Shown: one piece after another, positions 56,593 through 64,000 of the stretch
Numbering within the stretch: the first letter of the stretch is position 1
Layout: each line of letters opens with the position of its first letter
Assembly: GCF_000217955.3 (NCBI RefSeq)
Contig: NZ_AFOY02000015.1
Location: forward strand, 186,001-250,000
DNA: 64,000 bases
DNA from: Pseudomonas fluorescens HK44
GTDB taxonomy: Bacteria; Pseudomonadota; Gammaproteobacteria; Pseudomonadales; Pseudomonadaceae
Reading direction: 5' to 3'
Made by a program: the position numbers and the translations under genes
The notes under the pieces: generated by a model
The model's database searches: none
Told to the model about the DNA's origin: nothing
The model's input: only the letters and a program-made list of their open reading frames with translations

Positions 56593-57285
56593 TCAAGGTC
56601 GCTGACCGACGCGCATTTCCAGTTGGCCGATGCCGTCGATCCCGGCATTGATGATGTCGCCCGGTTGCAGCACATCGACGCCCGCCGGGCTGCCGGTCAT
56701 GATCAAGTCACCGGCCCGGAGCGCTACCGATTGCGAGATGCGGCTGATGATTTCACTGACCGACCAGATCTGGCTGTCGAGGCTGTCGCGTTGGCGCTCT
56801 TCGCCGTTGACGTTCAGCCACAAATCACCGTCCGGGTGTCCGGCACGAGTCACCGGCACGATGGCGGTCATCGGCGCGGCGCCGTCGAATACCTTGGCAC
56901 CTTCCCACGGCAAACCATTGCTTTTGGCCGCACGCTGGACATCACGACGGGTCAGATCAAGACCGACGGCATAGCCCCAGACATAGGCCTGCGCCTGACT
57001 CTCCGGAATATTGGCGCCGCCTTCACCGATGGCCACGACCAATTCGATTTCGTGGACAAATTCTTCGGTCAACGGTGGAAAAGTCACTTCACCCGCCGCA
57101 TCCACCACGTTGCTCGCCGGTTTCATGAAGAACACTGGTGGCTGGCGGGACTGGCCCTGGGTGTCTGGCCAAGGGTAGTTGCGGCCGACGCAAAATACCC
57201 GGCCAACGGGAAAGCGCTGCTGGCTGCCGGCAACCGGCAAGGTCACGGGCAGATCCGGGGTAAACACGTACTCGGTCATCGTCAT
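56593..57285 (-). CDS. Fumarylacetoacetate hydrolase-family enzyme
   Basis: A 230-residue FAH-superfamily protein. Members hydrolyse or decarboxylate beta-diketo acids such as fumarylpyruvate, acylpyruvates or 2,4-diketo-3-deoxy sugar acids. It shows [10 protein letters not shown], the metal Glu pair in [31 protein letters not shown], and [17 protein letters not shown], all usual marks. The ATG at 57285 ([12 protein letters not shown]) is taken as start; a second lies 6 bp on. It is 98 bp after the MFS gene on the same strand. Confidence 0.92.
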   Translation of the reverse strand: MTMTEYVFTPDLPVTLPVAGSQQRFPVGRVFCVGRNYPWPDTQGQSRQPPVFFMKPASNVVDAAGEVTFPPLTEEFVHEIELVVAIGEGGANIPESQAQAYVWGYAVGLDLTRRDVQRAAKSNGLPWEGAKVFDGAAPMTAIVPVTRAGHPDGDLWLNVNGEERQRDSLDSQIWSVSEIISRISQSVALRAGDLIMTGSPAGVDVLQPGDIINAGIDGIGQLEMRVGQRP

Positions 57286-57383
57286 TTTTGTAGTCGTCCT
57301 GTTTGAAGCGTCAGCGTACGGCGGCAATCTTTTGCAAAGTTGGACGAAAGCCGCTTCGTGTTGGAGAAAAACGGTGTCTTGGC

Positions 57384-58733
57384 TCAGCGCGCCTTGAGTT
57401 CGATGCGATACAAGCGACCGAGCAGTAACGAATAGGACAAGGTGCCCATCAGCGCCACGCCCCCAATGAACCAAAAGGCGTAGGCAAACGAGCCTGTCGC
57501 GTGGACGATGCCGCCAATCACGATTGGGGTGACGATCCCGCCGATGTTGGCGGCCAGGCTGGTGACCCCGCCGGTCAGTCCGATCAATTCCTTGGGCGCG
57601 ACTTCTGATACGGCCGCCCACGACGACGAAGCGATTCCCTGGGCGAAGAAGGCAATGGTCAGCACGGCAATACAGATCACGTTCGAGTCGGTGAAATTCA
57701 CCAGCACGATCGACATACCCAGCATCGATCCGACTACCAATGGCAACTTGCGAGCGAAGGACATTGAGTAACCACGGCGTATCAGCAAGTCAGAGACGAT
57801 GCCGGCCAGCAGAATGCCAACCGTTGCGCCCACGAAGGGCAGCACGGCGAAGATCCCGGCCTTGATCATGGTCAGCTTGCGTTCTTCGATCAGGTATGTC
57901 GGGAACCAGGTCAGGAAGAAATACAACGCCGAGGTGCTGGCGAACTTGCCGATGCAAATCGCCCAGATCTGCCGATAGCTGAACAGCTCTGCGATCTGCC
58001 GCCAGTTGAACCGGGTGCGTTCCTGACTGCTCCTGACCAGTCCACCCCCGGCTTCGATGTACTTCAGCTCTTCCTGGCTGACGTTCTTGCAGCTCAGCGG
58101 ATCGCGGTACACGTAGAGCCAGATCACACCGAACACAATGCCGAGTATCCCGGTGCTGTAGAAAACATGGCGCCAGTCATAAGTCGTGGCCAGCCATAAC
58201 AGCACGCCGGTAAACAGTGCCGTGCCCAGATATTGGCCGCACACGTAAATGCTGCTGGCCAGGCCCCGTTCGCGGGCCGGGAACCACACCGTGACCGCTC
58301 GGCTGTTGGCCGGAAACGCTGGAGCTTCCATGGCACCGACGGCCAGTCGCAGCCCGAACAGCGAAGCGAATCCTGTGGCAAAGCCTTGGCACACGGTAAC
58401 CGTCGACCAACTGATCAGCGACACCCCGTAAGTGAACCGGGAACCGAAGCGATCGGCGATGAACCCGGCGGGGACCAAGGCGAGTGCGTAGGTCCAGGCA
58501 AACGCGGAAAAAATCAGGCCCATTTCGATCTTGTCCAGGTCCAGATCCTTGGCCATGAACGGTGCGGCAATCGAGATGTTTACGCGGTCGATGTAGTTGA
58601 TGATGGTCGCAATCAGCAGCAACGACAGCATGAACCAGCGCCGACGCGTCGGCAGTCGCTGAGGCAACAGGGCGTCCCTGGCGCCGGCGCTCACCGACGG
58701 CGCGGTGGACGGGGAGGTTTGCGAGTTCGACAT
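57384..58733 (-). CDS. MFS transporter, anion:cation symporter (ACS) family
   Basis: A 449-residue inner-membrane protein with twelve helices, of the GudP/GarP/phthalate type. The first helix leads into NYIDRVNISIAAPFMAKDL, a loop DRFGSRFTYG connects helices 2-3, and helix 4 carries RLAVGAMEAPAFPANSRAV. These symporters bring in sugar acids or aromatic acids with protons. It is the promoter-proximal gene of a probable operon with FAH-family, SDR and 2-hydroxyacid dehydrogenase genes, so it probably supplies their substrate. Confidence 0.93.
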   Translation of the reverse strand: MSNSQTSPSTAPSVSAGARDALLPQRLPTRRRWFMLSLLLIATIINYIDRVNISIAAPFMAKDLDLDKIEMGLIFSAFAWTYALALVPAGFIADRFGSRFTYGVSLISWSTVTVCQGFATGFASLFGLRLAVGAMEAPAFPANSRAVTVWFPARERGLASSIYVCGQYLGTALFTGVLLWLATTYDWRHVFYSTGILGIVFGVIWLYVYRDPLSCKNVSQEELKYIEAGGGLVRSSQERTRFNWRQIAELFSYRQIWAICIGKFASTSALYFFLTWFPTYLIEERKLTMIKAGIFAVLPFVGATVGILLAGIVSDLLIRRGYSMSFARKLPLVVGSMLGMSIVLVNFTDSNVICIAVLTIAFFAQGIASSSWAAVSEVAPKELIGLTGGVTSLAANIGGIVTPIVIGGIVHATGSFAYAFWFIGGVALMGTLSYSLLLGRLYRIELKAR

Positions 58734-59318
58734 GGGTAGACCTTTTTATTGTTAGAGGAATCGAGATGTTCGCGCGCAGCCGAAGCCGATGCCCCCAGTG
58801 TCGGGGCAGAGCAATCGCTACTTGAATGAGAGGCGCGGACAGCCGCTGTCAGGCGCTCAAATACGCCTTCGGACTGGCTCGATCGGGGGAGGGTTGGCGA
58901 GGGGGAAAAACAGATTCATCACGAGCGCACCTTTTGATTGTTTTTGGAAGGGTCGGGCTGCATTGGTTGTTACAGTGGTCGTACAACCTCTCAAAATCAA
59001 CGGAGGCGTTAGATCGTTTTTTCTCCTGTAAAAGGCGATTAATGCAGGTGTCCAAGAGAAATCAAATCGGCTCATTTCCCTCGTTATGCTTTATTCGCTT
59101 CATAAGTAGATGTTTTTAAAAGATTAAATATTTTTGTGTGCTCGTAGTTTTTTGGACAGACGACACATCACACACGGATACAATTAATTCTCTGTATTTC
59201 GTTGTCATCCTATGACGTGTTGAAGCCAGCGGTGTCTGCCTTCACAATCACCGCGGTCGCCGCCTGCGTCGCGGCGCGACGACAACCTGTCCATGTACCT
59301 GTCGAGGATCCTCAGGCG
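58734..59318. other. Long divergent regulatory gap before the AraC gene
   Basis: About 585 bp without a supported gene. The part from ~59090 to 59200 is clearly AT-rich and probably holds the promoters of the divergent MFS operon and AraC gene. The AraC reading frame is open back to a TTG at 59202, but that part is unlike the family. Confidence 0.5.
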
Positions 59319-60251
59319 ATGTCGTCACCGAGTCGAGTACCCACTTACGTCATGCAGCAACGCAGCGAATTGACGGACTTTTACATCCGCGACAAAAAGG
59401 GCCGGCGCGCCGAAACCAGCCCGCATCGCCATGAGTATTTCCAGATCCAGGTCAACCTCGGTGGCGATACCGTGCAGCACATCGGCAACGTCGAACGTCC
59501 GTTTCCGCGCAATACGCTGGCCTTCATCCTGCCGCATCGCGTGCACGTGATTCCGCATCCGGTCGACAGCAATTTCATGGTGATCAATTTTTCCCAGACC
59601 TTCCTGCTCCCGCACTTGCAGTGCGATCCTATGGATCTGGAGGAAGTCTCGATACTCCTGGCCCCGGAGTTATCGCCGTTCCGCTTTCAGGAGCATCTGG
59701 ATTTCATTCTGGGCGATGAGGATTTCAATAAAGTCTGTGCCCTGATCGAACAGATGCGCGTGCTCGATGAGAACCGTCAGTTCGGCACCCGCGAGATGCT
59801 CAAGGGGTTGTTGCTGCAACTGGTGGGGAGCGTTTGTGCCTTGTATGCCGAGCCGCTCAAACGATTGGCCGAAGAGAATGCCGCCGAAGTCAGTCGGCGC
59901 GATGCGCTGAGCAGGATGTCCGAATACTTGCGCAAGAATATTGCCGACCCCGATCTCAACCTGATCAAGGTGGCTGCTGCGACGTACCTGTCACCGACGT
60001 ATCTGACGCACTGGTTGCGCAAGGAAATCGGCAAGACCTTCACTGAGCTGGTGCTCGAGCGCAGGATGCACGCGGCACGCAATTATCTGCTCAATGGAAC
60101 CCGGCCGGTGGGGGAGGTGGCGAGGTTGTGCGGTTTCGCTGACGAAGCTTATTTCTCCCGACGCTTTCGCCAGATACATGGCCAGCCACCTGGGCAATTC
60201 AGACGTCAGCAGCTCAATCCTGATACGCCGCAATCACCGTCCTACACGTGA
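59319..60251 (+). CDS. AraC-family transcriptional regulator
   Basis: A 310-residue regulator, divergent from the MFS-FAH-SDR-dehydrogenase operon and its likely controller. The N-terminal cupin sensor has HRHEYFQIQVNLGGDTVQHIG and PRNTLAFILPHRVHVIPHP. The C-terminal double HTH has LIKVAAATYLSPTYLTHWLRKEIGKTFTELVLERRMHAARNYLL and GEVARLCGFADEAYFSRRFRQIHGQPPGQFRR. The ATG at 59319 (MSSPSRVPTYVMQQ) is preferred over a TTG 117 bp upstream. It is the last recognisable cargo gene before the right attachment site. Confidence 0.9.
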   Translation: MSSPSRVPTYVMQQRSELTDFYIRDKKGRRAETSPHRHEYFQIQVNLGGDTVQHIGNVERPFPRNTLAFILPHRVHVIPHPVDSNFMVINFSQTFLLPHLQCDPMDLEEVSILLAPELSPFRFQEHLDFILGDEDFNKVCALIEQMRVLDENRQFGTREMLKGLLLQLVGSVCALYAEPLKRLAEENAAEVSRRDALSRMSEYLRKNIADPDLNLIKVAAATYLSPTYLTHWLRKEIGKTFTELVLERRMHAARNYLLNGTRPVGEVARLCGFADEAYFSRRFRQIHGQPPGQFRRQQLNPDTPQSPSYT

Positions 60252-60599
60252 TCGACAGCTGTAGGTGATGTGGCGGTAGATACGAGGTCGATCTGGGCGC
60301 ACCGGATTGGCCGAAATCGGACGTTCACCGCAGGATCTCTCAGGCATACGCAGTCTCTACAAATGCCTCCAGCGCCTTGTCTTCCAGGATCTCGATAGAG
60401 AAGTGCCCGAAGCGCTTGGGCAGCCAGAAGATGCGTGCCCCGCAATATTCAGATGGCTTGAAGCAGAACCCAGTGGCTTGCCTTGGTATTTCTCCTTTTT
60501 TGCTCTTGAAGCGCCCCAAAAACAAGTCCAGAATTAAGTCTTTTCCTGCTTCGGCAAGAAAAGAAACCCCTTAGATTTCAATGGGTAGGACGCTAGATG
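60252..60599. other. Island right margin without a clear gene
   Basis: A minus-strand frame of about 60 codons (60340-60525, TTG start at best, ending ILEDKALEAFVETAYA) reads plausibly as the end of a protein (KPSEYCGARIFWLPKRFGHFSIE). It has no start signal and I recognise no family; it may be a gene remnant. Nothing else is supported. Confidence 0.35.
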
Positions 60600-60620
60600 C
60601 GAGTCTCGTTTCCCGCTCCA
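60600..60620. repeat. Island attachment site, right (copy of tRNA-Gly 3' end)
   Basis: An exact 21-bp copy of the last bases of the tRNA-Gly gene (39380-39400), including the encoded CCA. Upstream bases do not continue the tRNA, so this is an att site and not a second tRNA. Confidence 0.92.
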
Positions 60621-60661
60621 ATTATTTTTCTATAGACTTCCATTGAGGTATGTAGAAACCA

Positions 60662-60687
60662 AAAAAAGAGGCTAAGGCCTCTTTTTT
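60662..60687 (+). terminator. Rho-independent terminator after the right att site
   Basis: AAAAGAGGC-TAAG-GCCTCTTTT forms a 9-bp stem followed by TT. It holds the same place relative to the att sequence as the tRNA terminator at the left end. Confidence 0.82.
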
Positions 60688-60845
60688 CGTTCCAGTAAAG
60701 TCTATTTTTATACATCAATAGCCACGATTTTTTAGTACATTTTTTAGTACATCAATTCGACGCTTGGTAAATCAGTTTTTAGAGATGCTTGGCGTTCTGA
60801 AAACCGTACAACACTTCTTCATTCATATGAAATGGAGCTAGTACG

Positions 60846-61121
60846 ATGGTCCTTACCAACACGGCGGTCCGACACGCTAAGCCTCGCACCAAAAATTACA
60901 CCCTTCCTGACTTTGATGGGCTAGCGCTTTTCGTGAATACGAACGGTACCAAGAGCTGGCACTTCCGCTTTTCTTGGGCGGGCAAGCAGCCCCGTATTTC
61001 TTTCGGTACCTATCCTGAAATTGGTCTACGCGATGCTCGCGTTCTGCGCGATATCGCCAGGGCGCTAGTCGGGAAGGGTATCGATCCCCGCGATCAACGA
61101 CGCCTTGAGCGCAATGCCAGA
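60846..61121 (+). pseudogene. P4-type tyrosine integrase, N-terminal fragment
   Basis: About 92 residues of the DUF4102 arm-binding domain are intact: LTNTAVRHAKPRTKNYTLPDFDGLALFV, WHFRFSWAGKQPRISFGTYPEIGLRDAR, GIDPRDQRRLERNAR. After this the frame no longer resembles an integrase and ends at 61220. The catalytic tyrosine-recombinase domain (~300 residues) is absent, replaced by an rcnA fragment. The gene lies ~225 bp after the att site, in the normal place for the integrase of an island at this tRNA. Confidence 0.9.
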
Positions 61122-61162
61122 CTGGTGTATCTGGAAAGTGCCTCCAGAGCGCCGTTGCACAT

Positions 61163-61443
61163 CTGGGCTGATTCCTTGTCCGGCTGCCATCACCGTTCTG
61201 TTGTTGTGTCTTCAAGTTAAAGAAGTCGCGTTGGGAGGCATGCTTGTCTTGTGCTTCAGCATTGGCTTGGCGATCACTCTGGTTACCGTGGGAGCAGCCA
61301 CGGCCATTGGCGCACGGCAGGCCTCCAACCGCTGGCCGTGGCTGGGCACCGTTGCACGGCGGGCGCCTCATTTGTCCAGCGTGTTGATCATTGGTGTCGG
61401 TCTGTGCGTGGGTATTCACGGCTGGATCGGTTTGAACACATAA
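61163..61443 (+). pseudogene. Nickel/cobalt efflux protein RcnA, C-terminal fragment
   Basis: The frame gives the last ~93 residues of an RcnA-type (NicO family) exporter: GLIPCPAAITVLLLCLQVKEVALGG, FSIGLAITLVTVGAATAIG, RAPHLSSVLIIGVG and a normal stop. The first two thirds, including the His-rich loop, are missing. The junction with the integrase fragment lies within 61122-61162. Confidence 0.82.
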
Positions 61444-61448
61444 GGCTT

Positions 61449-61772
61449 ATGACTGAGACTCACCCAGATCTGGTTCCTTCGTTGAAAGGCCGCAGCGCCA
61501 GCCTTGATCTGATCAAATGGCTGGCGATGTTGATAATGATCATCGATCACTTGCGGTTGGTGTGGCCGGAACTGAGCACGCCGTTCATTCCAGGCCGGCT
61601 CGCTTTCCCACTGTTTTGTGTCGCCATAGCGGCCAACGTCGCACGGTCCATACGTGGTGAATGGCTGAACATTTTTCCGAAGAGGCGGGGGGTGGTGTCG
61701 ACTTGCCGCTTAAGGTCAATGGTGCCTAATGCGAGAAGGTCAGGAGATCAACCGTTGGGTTACGGTCAATGA
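61449..61772 (+). pseudogene. TraX-family protein, N-terminal fragment
   Basis: It starts with ATG five bases after the rcnA stop. Residues 1-~78 match TraX-family membrane acetyltransferase-like proteins (SLDLIKWLAMLIMIIDHLRLVWPELSTPFIPGRLAFPLFCVAIAANVARS). After about 61685 the similarity stops and the frame runs into unrelated sequence to 61772. Full-length members are ~230-250 residues with about eight helices. Confidence 0.78.
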
Positions 61773-61781
61773 ACGCTGCGA

Positions 61782-62351
61782 TCATTGATGGACAGTCATA
61801 AGAAAGCTGGTTTTATTGTTACCTACAGGGGCAATGACTAAGTACATGCTTTCGATCGTCTGATTGGGGGTTGTTGGATTTGTTTTAACTTTCGCATGTC
61901 CAGAGCTAATGCAGGCAATATCATATGCTTGCTGTGCTTCTGCGTTGGTCTCCCAAAGCTCCTGCTTTGTGCTGTTAGGAACGTTGGCTTTTGAGTAATA
62001 ATCTATAAATCTGAATTTGACCCTTATGTTTTTTTCGATAAGTCCAAACCTGCGGAGAAAGTCTGGTATTGTGGCGTCGGTGCAAGTGCGGCACGGGCTC
62101 CAGTATTGATAGAAAATAATTTTTGAGTTGGCCGGCAGGGTGTTAAGGCCTTCACCAAATTTTTTATGGAGCTCTATCATGAGCTCTTGTTCAATATGAG
62201 CGCCGTAATTGAATGTAATTGACTTAATGAAAAAAGGGTTGTCCTTTTCCAAGGCTGTCGTAAAGACGCATACTACTCCTGACATTGTTCCTGGTGTAAA
62301 ACTGAATTTGGAATCATAAAATGATTCCGCAATTTGAGTTGATAACCCCAT
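61782..62351 (-). CDS. Orphan deaminase-fold protein with AID/APOBEC-like zinc signature
   Basis: A 189-residue protein I do not recognise as a named family member. Its motif set is that of zinc nucleotide or nucleic acid deaminases: His52-Ile-Glu54 (GAHIEQELMIEL) supplies the zinc His and the proton-relay Glu. Trp84-Ser-Pro86-Cys87-x2-Cys90 (YQYWSPCRTCTDATIPDFLRRF) supplies the zinc Cys pair. The WSPC form and the FLRRF after it are those of AID/APOBEC enzymes and of related bacterial deaminase toxins. Strand-forming segments before the HxE and around residues 76-83 and 109-117 fit the fold. There is no signal peptide or fused delivery domain. GGAG nine bases before the ATG supports the start. 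The gene is AT-rich and sits alone among gene fragments, so it looks acquired. Function in defence or as a toxin is only inferred. Confidence 0.6.
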   Translation of the reverse strand: MGLSTQIAESFYDSKFSFTPGTMSGVVCVFTTALEKDNPFFIKSITFNYGAHIEQELMIELHKKFGEGLNTLPANSKIIFYQYWSPCRTCTDATIPDFLRRFGLIEKNIRVKFRFIDYYSKANVPNSTKQELWETNAEAQQAYDIACISSGHAKVKTNPTTPNQTIESMYLVIAPVGNNKTSFLMTVHQ

Positions 62352-62462
62352 GATTTATATCTCCATGCATGAGTATTTCCTTGTTATTCTTAATAGCACT
62401 TAATTAACGCCTGTCAAGCATTGGTGCAATATTTGCGCTGTAAGCTGTTAGGCATCCGTCGA

Positions 62463-63131
62463 CTAGGCGCTGTCCGAAAAATAATGTCGAAAGCATCGCA
62501 TAGCACAGGCTAACGAGACCATCGTCGCGTCATTTTTCGCGAGCTTGCCGAAGTGTGTAACGATGCGACGATTCTCCTTCATCCAGCCGAACATACGTTC
62601 GATGATGTTGCGCTGCCGATATTTCGGTCGAAAACGAGCGAGGCAAGCCGTGCTTGGGTTTGCGCTTCATGGATCGTAGGGGGAATCACCGGTTGCATCC
62701 GGTAACGATTGCAGTAGTGTCGCAAAGCTTCGGAAAAAACCAGCGACAGCGTTTGCTAGAACGGCCGCGCAAACTGGGGGTATGGACTTCATCGAGCAGC
62801 GGCTGGGCATATGAGATGTCACTGGCCTGTCCGTCCGAAAGCAGGAAGCGCAGTGGTACGCCATTAGCATCGCATAGCATATGGATCTTGGTGGTCAGGC
62901 CTCCGCGACTGCCGCCTAGCGCATGATCTGAGGGGCCATCAGGCCCCTTTTTTCCGGCGCCAGATCAGACTCGGGTAGCGCGTACAGCGGTGGAGTCGAT
63001 CATCTAGGTCTCCAAGTCGATCAATCCCTGCTCGTTCAGCCTGATATGCAGTCGCTTGAGCATCAGATCGAACGTTCCTTGGTTACGCCAATCTCGGAAC
63101 TGCTGGTAGACCGTTTTTCGCCCCAAATGTT
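62463..63131 (-). mobile_element. Degenerate IS5-family element
   Basis: On the minus strand the IS5-type transposase reads, in order: the N-terminal region (WGKTVYQQFRDWRNQGTFDLMLKRLH), a TAG where Trp is expected before MIDSTAVRATRV, more stops, then [21 protein letters not shown]. The last part is RQRNIIERMFGWMKENRRIVTHFGKL...FSDS, out of frame after a 4-base duplication near 62640. One terminal inverted repeat (GGCGCTGTCCGAAAA) is visible at the 62463 end; the other end is cut off at ~63131. It cannot encode a working transposase. Confidence 0.85.
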
Positions 63132-63138
63132 GATCGTA

Positions 63139-63290
63139 GCGAGGGTGCTCAGGTTGCGATGTAGAGGGGGGGCTTACCTTCGCTGTTCATGGCCAGTTAA
63201 GCCGTTGGGCCAGGTCGGTGATCAGTCGTTGGGCAGGTGCAGTTGCACTTCCATGGCGTCATGAAGGAGTCGAACGACCTCGATCACGTC
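63139..63290. repeat. Segment duplicated at the left island end
   Basis: From GCGAGGGTGCTCAGG to ATCACGTCG this segment matches 39771-39925 with scattered differences. It includes the 3' end of the parE-like gene and ~80 bp downstream of it. Confidence 0.85.
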
Positions 63291-63578
63291 GTCGTTTGCC
63301 ACACGATAGAACACGATATGGCGTGGGCTTTTGACGGTCCCATGAGGGTGTTTAGCCTGCTGGCGTGAATAGATGAGGTGATAGCTGCGAAGGCCCGGTG
63401 CAAGCTCATCGCGGTCGTGGCTGCCAATGCGATAAGGCGTGCCGGCAATCGCTTGCAGTGCCGCGAGAATCAGCGCCTGGTAGCGCTGGCGTGCTTGATC
63501 GCCGAACTGCGTCTGGGAGAACCTGAGGATGTCGACAATGTCGGCGCGCGCCGCGTTGGAAATCCGATACTGCGGCAT
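63222..63578 (-). CDS. parE: ParE/RelE-superfamily toxin
   Basis: A 118-residue toxin of the RelE/ParE fold. It shows the two-helix start (YRISNAARADIVDILRFSQTQFGDQARQRYQALILAALQAI), then GTPYRIGSHDRDELAPGLRSYHL and PRHIVFYRVANDDVIEVVRLLHDAMEV, the usual ParE sheet with RVL-type ending. ParE toxins act on DNA gyrase; RelE relatives cleave mRNA. It starts 2 bp after the antitoxin stop. A decayed copy of its 3' end is at ~39884. Confidence 0.9.
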   Translation of the reverse strand: MPQYRISNAARADIVDILRFSQTQFGDQARQRYQALILAALQAIAGTPYRIGSHDRDELAPGLRSYHLIYSRQQAKHPHGTVKSPRHIVFYRVANDDVIEVVRLLHDAMEVQLHLPND

Positions 63579-63580
63579 GC

Positions 63581-63871
63581 TCAGTGTTTCTCGCGCGCGG
63601 GGAGGGTTGCCTCCAGGCTCAAGCCCTCGAGGTAGTGCTCCAGATCCCCTTCGTTCAACTGAGTAAAGTGCCCGTGCTCAAGGTCCATGATGCCGATCGA
63701 GGTCGCCTGACGCAGGGCCTCAATTTTGGCGGTGTCTTCGGCGACGCGCTGTTCCAATAGACGCAAACCTTCTCGCATCACTTCGCTGGCATTTTGATAA
63801 CGGCCGGACTGAACCAGGTCATGGATAACCTGTTCCTGGTGAGGGGTGAGCACAACGTTTCGCGTCGCCAT
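63581..63871 (-). CDS. parD: ParD-type (CC2985 family) ribbon-helix-helix antitoxin
   Basis: A 96-residue antitoxin. The N-terminal RHH segment RNVVLTPHQEQVIHDLVQSGRYQNASEVMREGLRLLEQR (residues ~4-42) binds DNA and represses the pair. The acidic C-terminus (LNEGDLEHYLEGLS) should cover the toxin. A TATTATGCC region upstream (63915-63930) may be the autoregulated promoter. The antitoxin-first order with tight spacing is standard. Confidence 0.92.
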   Translation of the reverse strand: MATRNVVLTPHQEQVIHDLVQSGRYQNASEVMREGLRLLEQRVAEDTAKIEALRQATSIGIMDLEHGHFTQLNEGDLEHYLEGLSLEATLPAREKH

Positions 63872-64000
63872 AATTAGCTCCAGCTCTGGGCAAACAGGTT
63901 CTTTCGACCATTGGCATATTATGCCATTTTACCCAGAAACACATAGCTTGAGAGCTGTATCTGACGAACTGGGGCGTACGGGACCATCCTTCGCGCCGAA

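Noticed and set aside
60340..60525. Minus-strand 61-codon frame near the right att site as a real gene
   Set aside because: Only a TTG start without ribosome site and no recognised family; mentioned as a possible remnant only.
60590..60622. A second tRNA gene at the right end
   Set aside because: Only the last 21 bases of tRNA-Gly are present; no D-arm, anticodon or 5' acceptor strand precedes them.
61105..61443. A new 112-residue membrane protein starting at 61105
   Set aside because: The C-terminal ~93 residues are an RcnA tail with a native stop; the N-terminal part is a junction with the integrase fragment and has no start signal.
63178..63260. Integron attC site at the GTTAAGCCGTTGGGC segment near the ParDE module
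   Set aside because: The sequence has GTTAAGC-like elements, but I could not identify a paired core site or a cassette-type stem with the required bulges, so this is left as a possibility for testing only.

Overview
The window is a chromosomal segment of a Pseudomonas, most likely of the P. fluorescens group. The evidence is the gacA-uvrC-pgsA-tRNA-Gly block with a TTG-started gacA, an anaerobic-type cobW-cobN-chlID cobalamin branch, the hbcR-gntP-bdhA-aacS ketone-body cluster, yejABEF, cti, and many intergenic REP/REPIN hairpins of at least three sequence families. No replicon origin or rRNA is present. The window opens inside cti and closes just after a toxin-antitoxin pair.

1-12.6 kb: the end of cti, nfuA, then a cobalamin region. 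A leftward operon cbtB-cbtA-cobE-cobM and a rightward operon cobW-cobN-chlI/chlD each start from their own B12 riboswitch and face away from each other. cobN carries a REPIN inserted in frame. The last gene has a dnaX-like -1 frameshift signal (A_AAA_AAG, 5-nt spacer, 13-bp stem) that should yield both a small ATPase subunit and a longer ATPase-VWA subunit of the cobalt chelatase.

12.6-26 kb: a phospholipase D-like protein, an apparently N-terminally truncated flavin oxidoreductase, a parvulin, a PAS hybrid histidine kinase, a PilT/PilU-type ATPase, and the beta-hydroxybutyrate/acetoacetate cluster. That cluster has a sigma-54 promoter, and an inverted repeat that may be the activator site lies beyond a REPIN.

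26-39.4 kb: yejABEF peptide importer, a second parvulin, a lipase, a DAHP synthase behind an aromatic-rich leader peptide and attenuator, a nitrilase-family hydrolase with a GNAT enzyme, and gacA-uvrC-pgsA-tRNA-Gly(GCC). The pgsA frame has lost its usual stop and runs into the tRNA.

39.4-60.6 kb: a genomic island inserted at the tRNA-Gly 3' end. A 21-bp copy of the tRNA end marks the far side. Cargo: a TetR-controlled RND efflux system, an HxlR/DoxX/SDR/MFS/hydrolase/alcohol dehydrogenase/AraC stress-type cluster, and a sugar-acid or keto-acid type cluster (lactonase, 2-hydroxyacid dehydrogenase, SDR, FAH hydrolase, MFS, AraC). Both integrase genes, one at each end, are deletion remnants, so the island looks fixed.

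60.6-64 kb: a second, decayed island end: truncated integrase, rcnA 3' fragment, traX 5' fragment, an AT-rich orphan gene whose product carries an AID/APOBEC-like HxE...WSPCxxC deaminase signature, a degenerate IS5-family element and a ParDE-like toxin-antitoxin module. Part of that module is duplicated, with an internal deletion, at the left end of the island.
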